NCBI GenBank assembly: GCA_029940115.1
Contig: JAOZRQ010000292.1
Coordinates: 1-8,549, forward strand
Direction: 5' to 3'
DNA from: Desulfobacterales bacterium
Lineage (GTDB): Bacteria > Desulfobacterota > Desulfobacteria > Desulfobacterales > 4be13
DNA: 8,549 bases
Numbering within the stretch: the first letter of the stretch is position 1; each line of letters begins with the position of its first letter. A program made the position numbers and the translations under genes. This document shows, one piece after another, positions 1 through 5,746 of this stretch. The notes beneath the pieces are model-generated. The model had not been told where the DNA came from, did no database searches, and saw only the letters and a program-made list of their open reading frames with translations.

Positions 1-198
1 TGTGACGCCGCCTAAAGGCGGAACTACAAACTGTGTGACGCCGCCTAAAGGCGGAGCTACAAACTGTGTGACGCCGCCTAAAGGCGGAACTACAAACTGT
101 GTGACGCCGCCTAAAGGCGGAGCTACAAACTGTGTGACGCCGCCTAAAGGCGGAACTACAAACTGTGTGACGCCGCCTAAAGGCGGAACTACAAACTG
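1..198. repeat. 33-bp tandem repeat array, six copies, palindromic core
   Basis: Six head-to-tail 33-bp units start at 1, 34, 67, 100, 133 and 166. They are identical except for one position inside each unit (GAACTAC or GAGCTAC), which runs A, G, A, G, A, A. Each unit carries the palindrome CCGCCTAAAGGCGG (5-bp arms, TAAA centre) followed by an AACTACAAACTG-type tail. There are no unique spacers, so this is not a CRISPR. Because 33 is divisible by three, an open frame of 11-residue repeats runs through the array, but I regard that as an artefact. The array may continue left of the window. The same core and tail recur at 8039-8068 and, inverted, at 8006-8035 and 8381-8416, so this is a local amplification of a dispersed family. 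Confidence 0.95.
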
Positions 199-206
199 GG
201 TTGCAC

Positions 207-389
207 TCATTTCGACTTATCCGCTTTTCTGCCGCGCCAGTATTCCATCACATAGGCCATCCCCACGAGGAAAACGCCAAGCCCCGCCATGTATGCGGGA
301 TTTGTGCCGGGATAAAAAAAGCGGGTGATGAAAACGCCAAACGCAGCCCCGAGGATGGCTCTTATGATAAAAATGTAAAATCTGTTCAC
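207..389 (-). CDS. Small two-helix membrane protein, function unknown
   Basis: This 60-residue protein is almost entirely hydrophobic. Helix 1 is about residues 4-24 (IFIIRAILGAAFGVFI); a short loop with FFYPGTNPAY follows; helix 2 is about 33-50; and the tail is basic (WRGRKADKSK), suggesting a small inner-membrane hairpin with both ends in the cytoplasm. The start is GTG at 387-389, supported by AAGGA at 397-401 with 7-nt spacing. It begins 45 nt after the stop of the C39 ABC exporter on the same strand, so co-transcription is likely. It has no double-glycine leader and is not an obvious exporter substrate; an accessory, immunity-like or unrelated role are all possible. I do not recognise a family. 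It ends 8 nt before the tandem array. Confidence 0.7.
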   Translation of the reverse strand: MNRFYIFIIRAILGAAFGVFITRFFYPGTNPAYMAGLGVFLVGMAYVMEYWRGRKADKSK

Positions 390-396
390 AAAAATA

Positions 397-401
397 TCCT
401 T
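397..401 (-). promoter_or_regulatory. Ribosome binding site of the 60-residue membrane protein
   Basis: On the minus strand AAGGA lies 7 nt upstream of a GTG. No ATG lies upstream in the same frame near it, so this site is what fixes the GTG start at 389. Confidence 0.6.
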
Positions 402-434
402 GTTATCGTTAGTTGTCCTTATTGCAATTTTGCC

Positions 435-3128
435 TCATTTCCTCTCCAGCCGCCCCTCTTCCAGCCAAAGCCGGGACCACTCAGTCCCTGACCAGACCCC
501 CTTCCGCAACCTCTCCTCATGTTCGAGGAGGGATCGATAGCGGGATTCCACTTGTTGGGACAGGATATCCGGATGATCATCCTCCACCACCTGCCCCTCT
601 TCAATCACCAGCACCCGATCAAAGGCGAGGGATTCCTTGATGTCATGGGAGATGAAGATCAGGGTCTGGTCGTGCCAGTGCTTCCGGGACCGGGTCAGCA
701 ATCCCCGCCGTTTTTCCCTGTCGAGCCCCCGGAACGGTTCATCAAGGATCACCAACCGAATTCCGGTGCGGAGCATGGCCCTTCCGAGGCGCACTCGTTG
801 CCCCTCGCCGCCGGAGACCAAGCCCCCGCCCTCGCCGAGAAGGGTATCCATTCCCTCGGGCAGTTTCTCCAGAACATTCAGGAGATCAGCCTGTTCAATG
901 ACCCTGTTCTGAAGCCGGGATGCGGACTGGCCTGCGCCATAGTGGAGATTCTCCTGCAAGGAACGGTTCCAGAGCTGCACCGCCGGATCAACCCATGCGG
1001 TCTCCCGGCGAACGCGTTGCATCCGCCGGCCGTCAAGCGGCTCACCATCGGTCAGAATGCTCCCGGACGCGGGACGATGCCATCCCAGGAGAAGCCCCGC
1101 GAGCGAAGATTTGCCCGCACCCGAGGGGCCCACAATGGCAACATGTTCCCCGGATTGGATCGTAAGATGAATGTCCGAGATGATCAGATGCCCCCCGGCA
1201 TGGACACTCACCCCATTGAACGCGATGGCCATGCCCCGTGACGAATCAGCGGGCGACACCTCCTGTTCATCCGCATCGAACATCCCTTCCTCCTCCGGCG
1301 CGCCGAGGGGTTCGAGGAGCCTCAGAATCCGGTTCCGCTGCATCGGATACTGTTGGGCGGTGTCTGCCAAGCTTTTTCCGAGTTGGGGCAGATTCAGGGT
1401 CCAATAGAGGAGCAGCAGAACTCCTGCGGGGTCGCCCCCCCGTAAGATATAGTCAACGACAATCCAAACCGTGAATCCGACATCAATCAGCGACTCGACG
1501 CAGAGAATGATCACATCCGAGCGATAAAATGAGAGAACCGCATTGGCCCAGTCCACCAAGGTGCCCTCATGTTCCCGCCGGAGGGCCTGCCCCGCGCTGT
1601 GTGTGCGAATCGGGACCAGCCCGAGCAGGGCATCCAGATAGTAGCGGCTCAGGGTGCCGATGAGGGTGCGGAGACGAAGATCCTGCTCCCTCAGAATCGG
1701 CTGGGTGACAAGCGACATCCCCACCGTGACCAGGGCCGCCATGACGGCAATGCCCGCGCTGTCCGGGGTGATCCAGATCACCCCGGCCGCGGTCAGTATC
1801 ACCTGAAACCCGATACGGAAAAAAGTGACCCCGAGATTCGGCAGGGTACGCAACTGTCGAAGCTCGTGAGCGCGCTGGGTCATGTCCGATGTGAGCCGGC
1901 TGTGGAAATAGCGGTCGCCGAGACGGGGTATTTTTTTCAGAAAGGCCATCCGCAAGCGGGTTTCAAGATGCCGGCCCATCCGCAGGATGGTGGACGCGAT
2001 GGGCAGCTCGATGAAAAAGAGGATCGCGAAAAAGGCCAAAATCATGACCAACGCGGCGATCCGCTGTTCCATCACCTCCAGTCCCCGGCCCATTTCCAGC
2101 AGTCCCCTGAGAATAAACGCCTCAATCGTCACGCCGCATGTTGCCAGAATCAGGGCCAAGGCCAGCACTGCCGGGTTCAGCAGCCCATCCTCTCCCAAGG
2201 TTCGGAATATCTCAAGCTCCGGGCGGGCGGGAGGCTCTTCGAGCGCGGCCGCGAGTTCAGGGGAGAGCGGCTCCGGAATCTCGTCGTCAGCCAATTCGGC
2301 GGTCTCATCCGCGGATCGCCGACCCTCCGCGTGGATCAGGACGGCCCCCTGCATCAGCAGATGGGGTTCTTGATCAACCTCCATGTATTCTGCTGGTGGC
2401 AGGGAGACAGACCAATAAGGGGCTGGGATAATCCTAAGATCCGATTCGGCTGCCCGTCTGAAAAACCGTTCAAGCACTCTCCCCGCCTCTTTTCCCGGCT
2501 TCAGCCCCCCGGCACGCACAATCGCATCCACCATGCGGGTCCCGGCGTCCAAGGCAGCCAAGGATTGCCATCCAGGATCATCCGCTGCCGTGCGAATGAG
2601 GCGATCGGCATGGGGACCCCATATTTCAAGGGAGAAGAGGCGATCTCTCAGCGGATCGAGGAATCCATCGGAGCCGGCCCATTCCCGCCAGAGATCCGTG
2701 GCCACAGGATGGGTGTGGATGTAGAGGTCATTGAGAAATCGCTTCTGAGTCAGCCATAGCCGGCCCTTTCCCGGATCCATGATCTGAACAAATCTGCCGT
2801 GCAGATGCCACACCACCACAAAATGGGTCAGCCCGCCGGGCAGGCGGACCACCGCAATGCACGGCAGGCTCCTGGAGACCGGCAACAGCAGGTGATCGGC
2901 CGGTATCATCACCTGTTCCGCATCAAGTCCCAACTGCACGGCCACATCCTCCATGGTGTCAATGGAGGTTCCGTCAACATCGGTCTGACAGGCCTCACGG
3001 AGCCGGCTATAGCTGACCGATATCCCGAACCCCTCAAGGAGGCATTTCAGCGTGGCCGGCCCGCAGTCCATCGCCGATGTCTGGACCACCTCATGCGCCA
3101 AAAACCGTTGTTTTGCAACATTCCTCAT
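435..3128 (-). CDS. C39-peptidase ABC exporter (peptidase-permease-ATPase fusion) with long linker
   Basis: This 897-residue inner-membrane exporter is of the kind that cleaves a leader peptide after a double-glycine motif and exports the core peptide. Residues 12-136 form a C39 peptidase with oxyanion Gln16, nucleophile Cys22 (in MDCGPA), His102 (in THFVVVW) and Asp118 (in MDPG). The Gln-Cys, Cys-His and His-Asp spacings (6, 80, 16) match ComA-type peptidases, so it looks active. Residues about 137-315 are a soluble linker roughly 150 residues longer than usual, including an Ala/Glu/Pro-rich stretch at 274-305. About six membrane helices follow (318-580). The ATPase (about 632-865) has Walker A GPSGAGKSS 667-675, signature SGGEGQR 772-778, Walker B LVILDE 792-797 and H-loop His828; the usual Q-loop Gln appears to be replaced (WVDPAVQLW). 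The ATG at 3128 has an in-frame stop 12 nt upstream and a poorly spaced Shine-Dalgarno. A TATAAT at 3171-3176 lacks a good -35. No precursor or fusion-protein gene is adjacent. Confidence 0.93.
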   Translation of the reverse strand: MRNVAKQRFLAHEVVQTSAMDCGPATLKCLLEGFGISVSYSRLREACQTDVDGTSIDTMEDVAVQLGLDAEQVMIPADHLLLPVSRSLPCIAVVRLPGGLTHFVVVWHLHGRFVQIMDPGKGRLWLTQKRFLNDLYIHTHPVATDLWREWAGSDGFLDPLRDRLFSLEIWGPHADRLIRTAADDPGWQSLAALDAGTRMVDAIVRAGGLKPGKEAGRVLERFFRRAAESDLRIIPAPYWSVSLPPAEYMEVDQEPHLLMQGAVLIHAEGRRSADETAELADDEIPEPLSPELAAALEEPPARPELEIFRTLGEDGLLNPAVLALALILATCGVTIEAFILRGLLEMGRGLEVMEQRIAALVMILAFFAILFFIELPIASTILRMGRHLETRLRMAFLKKIPRLGDRYFHSRLTSDMTQRAHELRQLRTLPNLGVTFFRIGFQVILTAAGVIWITPDSAGIAVMAALVTVGMSLVTQPILREQDLRLRTLIGTLSRYYLDALLGLVPIRTHSAGQALRREHEGTLVDWANAVLSFYRSDVIILCVESLIDVGFTVWIVVDYILRGGDPAGVLLLLYWTLNLPQLGKSLADTAQQYPMQRNRILRLLEPLGAPEEEGMFDADEQEVSPADSSRGMAIAFNGVSVHAGGHLIISDIHLTIQSGEHVAIVGPSGAGKSSLAGLLLGWHRPASGSILTDGEPLDGRRMQRVRRETAWVDPAVQLWNRSLQENLHYGAGQSASRLQNRVIEQADLLNVLEKLPEGMDTLLGEGGGLVSGGEGQRVRLGRAMLRTGIRLVILDEPFRGLDREKRRGLLTRSRKHWHDQTLIFISHDIKESLAFDRVLVIEEGQVVEDDHPDILSQQVESRYRSLLEHEERLRKGVWSGTEWSRLWLEEGRLERK

Positions 3129-3260
3129 TCCTTGGTTTCACACCTTCATCTAAAGAAAAGAACCCCGCGGATTATAACGCTCTTCGGGGAGGCCACGTTC
3201 GGTCTGTGAATATACCCGTTGTTAATTCCGAAATAAATTACAGTTTTTTTTTGAAAAATG

Positions 3261-3340
3261 CAGAAATACTTTACGAATTACAGAAATACTTCACGAATTT
3301 ACAGAAATACTTCACGAATTACAGAAATACTTTACGAATG
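3261..3340. repeat. Four tandem ~20-bp repeats upstream of the exporter gene
   Basis: Four consecutive copies of CAGAAATACTTYACGAATTA start at 3261, 3281, 3302 and 3322. The second has one extra T, and the last ends in ATGG. The outer copies have TTTACG and the inner two TTCACG. The AT-rich array lies 133-212 nt upstream of the exporter start codon. A 20-21-bp period is close to two helical turns, which would suit side-by-side protein binding, but it may simply be a simple-sequence expansion. Confidence 0.85.
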
Positions 3341-3358
3341 GCATCAAACAAGGGAGTG

Positions 3359-3487
3359 CTAAGGAACCATGACCAAACAACATCCCGGCCCACGCCCGTT
3401 TCGGATTGGCAAATCCGAGACGTCTGCCGGATTTGGCAATCCGGCAGGAGCTGGAAATGGGGAAGTTGTTTGGTCACGGTTCCTAAG
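3359..3487. repeat. 129-bp MITE-like element with 23-bp inverted ends and two inner hairpins
   Basis: The left arm 3359-3381 (CTAAGGAACCATGACCAAAC and on) and right arm 3465-3487 are inverted copies, differing at two positions. Inside are two compact hairpins: TCGGATT-GGCA-AATCCGA at 3401-3418, and a perfect 10-bp stem CTGCCGGATT / AATCCGGCAG at 3424-3447 with loop TGGC. An extra outer pair, GTGCTAAG (3356-3363) and CTTAGCAC (3526-3533), extends the symmetry to the right. It encodes nothing. This is the layout of a small non-autonomous mobile element or a REP-doublet; no clear target-site duplication is visible. Confidence 0.7.
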
Positions 3488-3598
3488 ATGGCAATTGGCT
3501 GCGACTTTGTTTCTCAAAAAGCAATCTTAGCACCTGACAAAAGTCGCCTTCATGGAGGTTGATCATCTGATTATAACGGATTTAGGGGAGCCTTAAAC

Positions 3599-3665
3599 TT
3601 GAACGTGCACGTGAACGTGCACATGAACGTCAGGATTCAAGTTCAAGTTCAAGCTCAAGCTCAAG
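3599..3665. repeat. Hexamer-repeat low-complexity tract
   Basis: Positions 3599-3628 consist of RTGMAC-type hexamers (TTGAAC GTGCAC GTGAAC GTGCAC ATGAAC). Positions 3636-3665 are five hexamers, TTCAAG three times then CTCAAG twice. Both strands stay open across it, giving artefact peptides of alternating Val/His/Asn or Leu/Glu, which I do not call as genes. Confidence 0.85.
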
Positions 3666-3879
3666 TTTACGGGCACGTTCACAGGGCGACCCAACGTGCT
3701 TCGCAGTCGCCCTGCTTGAATGCCGGTTGTGCGTGTGAGGTTGGGCGCAAAGATTGTCTTTTGGGATGGGAAGGCGACAACCTGTTGGCCATCTTTGCAC
3801 TCCTTTTGCTTGAGCCCTCGAATCTGTGGGGCTCAATTCGTTTCGTTTGATCCCCAAATCCGCCGATGGCCTTTAGGTG

Positions 3880-4581
3880 TCAGAAATCGGGTTTATTTGT
3901 TCCGACATGCGGGATCGTCTCAGGGGTGGTCTGCCTGACAAAATTCCTCACAAACATCAGATCCTTCCTCATCTCGCTCTCAACGGCATGCACCCCTGCG
4001 AATTTTACCGGGTCACTGGTGCGACAGAGCGATTTCAGGCATTTCCGCAATTCTCTGGGGATTCCGAGGTCCGCAATTCTCGGCACAAACTCCTCGGTGG
4101 TCATCTCCGGCGCGTTGATGCCGTATCGACCTTGGATGTAGGTTCTCAATATGGCGGAAAGTCGGAAATGGAACTCCTTTCCATCCATACGTTCCACCTC
4201 TGTGAGCTCATCCAGCAACGCGTAGGCGGCCTCATCCGGGGACGGCATGATGAACTTTTTCTCCGTTGTCCGTTTCCCGCGTGTTCTGAAATAACAAAAG
4301 AGGGCCAATGAAAGCGCGACAACAGCAATGGCCATAAGCAGATAGCCGATCCATGCCGGGTTGAATACAGGCTCCTCCAACGGTTTGATCTCCTTGATGA
4401 ATTCAGGCATCTCATCTCCGGTCCCTGGCTCGGCGGGAGCTGTGGATGCTGTCCCGGTCTCCTTTCCTGAGACCCCCTTTTCCGATGGTTCAGGCATCGT
4501 CTCCCCTTCCTGGGCGGAAACATTCAGACTGGGAACAAGGATACATAAGAAAATCAAGAAGATGATGCGACAAATGTTCAT
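3880..4581 (-). CDS. Membrane-anchored DUF4381/BatD-tail-like protein of a DUF58 operon
   Basis: This 233-residue protein probably partners the DUF58 protein in an envelope-associated complex of unknown biochemistry. An N-terminal hydrophobic segment (residues 1-23, MNICRIIFLIFLCILVPSLN then VSA) looks like a signal peptide or first helix. It is followed by a short Glu/Pro/Ser/Thr/Gly-rich periplasmic stretch (24-72), a membrane helix (about 76-98), basic residues RTRGKR and a cytoplasmic helical domain (114-217). That domain contains FRLSAILRTYIQGRYGINAP and MTTEEF, a pattern I associate with DUF4381 proteins and BatD C-termini found beside DUF58 genes. I chose ATG 4581 over the in-frame ATG at 4623 because it has a strong Shine-Dalgarno 7 nt upstream and begins the signal peptide directly. 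It lies 273 nt after the DUF58 stop. The family assignment is by pattern, without a search. Confidence 0.82.
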   Translation of the reverse strand: MNICRIIFLIFLCILVPSLNVSAQEGETMPEPSEKGVSGKETGTASTAPAEPGTGDEMPEFIKEIKPLEEPVFNPAWIGYLLMAIAVVALSLALFCYFRTRGKRTTEKKFIMPSPDEAAYALLDELTEVERMDGKEFHFRLSAILRTYIQGRYGINAPEMTTEEFVPRIADLGIPRELRKCLKSLCRTSDPVKFAGVHAVESEMRKDLMFVRNFVRQTTPETIPHVGTNKPDF

Positions 4582-4588
4582 TATATGG

Positions 4589-4597
4589 CCTTCCCTT
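4589..4597 (-). promoter_or_regulatory. Ribosome binding site deciding the DUF4381-like start
   Basis: AAGGGAAGG on the minus strand ends 7 nt before ATG 4579-4581. The upstream in-frame ATG at 4623 has no comparable site, so the shorter 233-residue product is preferred. Confidence 0.7.
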
Positions 4598-4691
4598 ATC
4601 ACTGTGCACAACTTCTCTGGCATGCCGACAAGGCTTGCCGTTTGGGGAATCCACTGCTCATTCCCTGCCTCTTGTCAAAGTCTCGGACATT

Positions 4692-4809
4692 CCTGGTTCT
4701 AACGGATTTTGTGGTTCTGTGTCATCTCAGCTGGCTGGAAAACTCCGCGTTCTCCGCGTCCTCTGCGTTGGAAGAACCGCTTCAGACCACAAAATCCGTT
4801 AGAATCAGG
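4692..4809. repeat. 118-bp palindromic element inside the DUF58 operon
   Basis: The arms 4692-4719 and 4783-4809 are inverted copies sharing TTCTAACGGATTTTGTGGT, with one mismatch and one indel. The 63-nt interior contains a CTCCGCGTTCTCCGCGTCC-type stretch (about 4743-4770), a simple repeat I know to be scattered in many bacterial genomes. There is no coding capacity. The element fills much of the 273-nt gap between the DUF58 and DUF4381-like genes, which are usually close together, so it is probably an insertion. As RNA it could form a long hairpin between the two messages. Confidence 0.75.
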
Positions 4810-4816
4810 ACAGTCG

Positions 4817-4837
4817 ATTCCCACTTTCGTGGGGAAT
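4817..4837. repeat. Short dispersed-type hairpin ATTCCCAC-TTTC-GTGGGGAAT
   Basis: An 8-bp stem with one bulged G and a TTTC loop is followed by GACG. It resembles the very common GATTCCCRC...GYGGGAATGACG repeats of proteobacterial spacers. It lies 18 nt past the DUF58 stop. It has no T-run on either side, so I do not call it a terminator. Confidence 0.55.
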
Positions 4838-4854
4838 GACGACCAGAACCTATC

Positions 4855-5733
4855 CTAATGCCTTCTCTTTTCTCGATAACGAAAGTATCTTGTCAGTTCG
4901 TCCGCGACCGAGGCCGCTGTGTCCACCTCGATGCAGTCAATATCGGCTGACTTCAGGGTCTCAAGCGTGTTCCGATATTCACGCGTCCGCTGCTCTTCAA
5001 ACTTGCGCCGGCTGACTTTGTCCGATGCGTCAACATAGAGATGTTCGCCGGTCTCAAAATCCTGAATCGCGAGAATCCCAGCCTCAGGAAGGGAAAATTC
5101 CCCGGGGTCCGAGAGGAGCACACTGATCATCTCGTGTTTCTTTGAGGCCAGACGGAGTTGGCGCAGATAGCCTTGGTCCATAAAATCGGAGATGAGAAAG
5201 CAGACCGTTCTTTTTCTGCACACTCTGCCGAGATACGCGGCCGCTCCTTGGATGTCCGTGCCCTTGTGTTCCGGCGTAAAATCGAACATCTCTCTGATCA
5301 CCCGCCAGACATGGGATGACCCCTTTTTTGGGGGAATGTACCGCTCCACCCGGTCCGTGAAGAGGATCGCGCCGACTTTGTCATTGTTCCGGATCGCGTT
5401 GAACGCGAGGATGGATGCGATTTCGGCCGCGGTCTCCATCTTCAGGTTGTCGGTGGTCCCGAAACGGCCGGACGCGCTCATGTCCACCAGGAGCATGACC
5501 ACCAGCTCCCGCTCCTCCCGGTAGAGCTTGACGTATGGCCGGCCCATGCGGGCGGAGACCTTCCAGTCAATGCTCTTGACCTCGTCTCCCGGGGAATACT
5601 CTCGGACCTCCTCAAACTCGATGCCTGAACCGCGGAACACCGATTTGTACTGGCCGGCCATCATGGTGTTCACGATGCGGCTGGTTTTGATGTGGATCTT
5701 CCTGATTTTTTTTATGATTTCAGGGGAGAGCAT
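4855..5733 (-). CDS. DUF58 family protein with vWA-like fold
   Basis: This 292-residue protein has no membrane segment, so it should be cytoplasmic. Residues 26-61 hold the DUF58 hallmark (GQYKSVFRGSGIEFEEVREY, then PGDEVKSIDWKVSAR). A vWA-like domain follows with an apparently complete metal-ion site: Asp84-x-Ser86-x-Ser88 in LLVDMSASG, Thr159 in KGTD and Asp183 in FLISDF. In MoxR-associated operons DUF58 proteins are thought to work with a MoxR AAA+ ATPase and vWA proteins in maturation or stress-related assembly; the exact function is unsettled. The start at 5733 is supported by TGAGGT 7-8 nt upstream. It begins 13 nt after the histidine kinase stop, so it should be co-transcribed with it. 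No MoxR gene is seen next to it, which is unusual. Family call is confident; role is inferred. Confidence 0.93.
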   Translation of the reverse strand: MLSPEIIKKIRKIHIKTSRIVNTMMAGQYKSVFRGSGIEFEEVREYSPGDEVKSIDWKVSARMGRPYVKLYREERELVVMLLVDMSASGRFGTTDNLKMETAAEIASILAFNAIRNNDKVGAILFTDRVERYIPPKKGSSHVWRVIREMFDFTPEHKGTDIQGAAAYLGRVCRKRTVCFLISDFMDQGYLRQLRLASKKHEMISVLLSDPGEFSLPEAGILAIQDFETGEHLYVDASDKVSRRKFEEQRTREYRNTLETLKSADIDCIEVDTAASVADELTRYFRYREKRRH

Positions 5734-5746
5734 TTTCTGACCTCAC

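Larger units (their letters stand above)
3129..3879. other. Gene-free spacer rich in short repeats and stem-loops
   Basis: These 751 nt separate the exporter from the DUF4381-like gene. Open frames here are short, overlap low-complexity DNA and lack Shine-Dalgarno sites or domain-like composition. The region holds a possible exporter leader (3129-3250), a 20-bp tandem repeat, a 129-bp inverted-repeat element, stem-loop-forming DNA at 3483-3547 (GCGACTTTGT at 3511-3520 pairs with 3537-3547), a hexamer tract, a 9-bp hairpin (3682-3690 with 3706-3714) and an inverted pair GCAAAGAT / ATCTTTGC (3747-3754 and 3791-3798). I found no precursor peptide with a double-glycine leader in it. Confidence 0.7.

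Noticed and set aside
1..198. CRISPR array
   Set aside because: Units abut directly with no unique spacers, and no cas genes are present.
2..328. Open frame encoding 11-residue Cys-Val-Thr-Pro-Pro-Lys-Gly-Gly repeats
   Set aside because: It exists only because the repeat length is a multiple of three. There is no ribosome site, and it runs antisense into the 60-residue protein gene.
519..2759. Long plus-strand frames across the exporter gene
   Set aside because: They are antisense shadows of a gene with clear domains, and their composition (Arg/Pro/His/Gln-rich) is not protein-like.
3570..3575. TATAAT on the minus strand as a promoter
   Set aside because: No -35-like hexamer at suitable spacing and no gene directly downstream; it lies in a repeat-like segment.
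3682..3714. 9-bp CAGGGCGAC/GTCGCCCTG stem as a terminator for the DUF4381-like gene
   Set aside because: It lies about 165 nt beyond the stop, has a 15-nt loop and is not followed by a T-run on the transcribed strand.
3599..3857. Small overlapping frames with Val/His/Asn or Leu/Glu repeats
   Set aside because: They are by-products of the hexamer tract, with no start signals.
4645..4678. TTGACA (4673-4678, minus) as a -35 before the DUF4381-like gene, and a nearby GGGAAT/ATTCCC stem as a terminator
   Set aside because: No acceptable -10 occurs at 16-19 nt, and the stem has no T-run.
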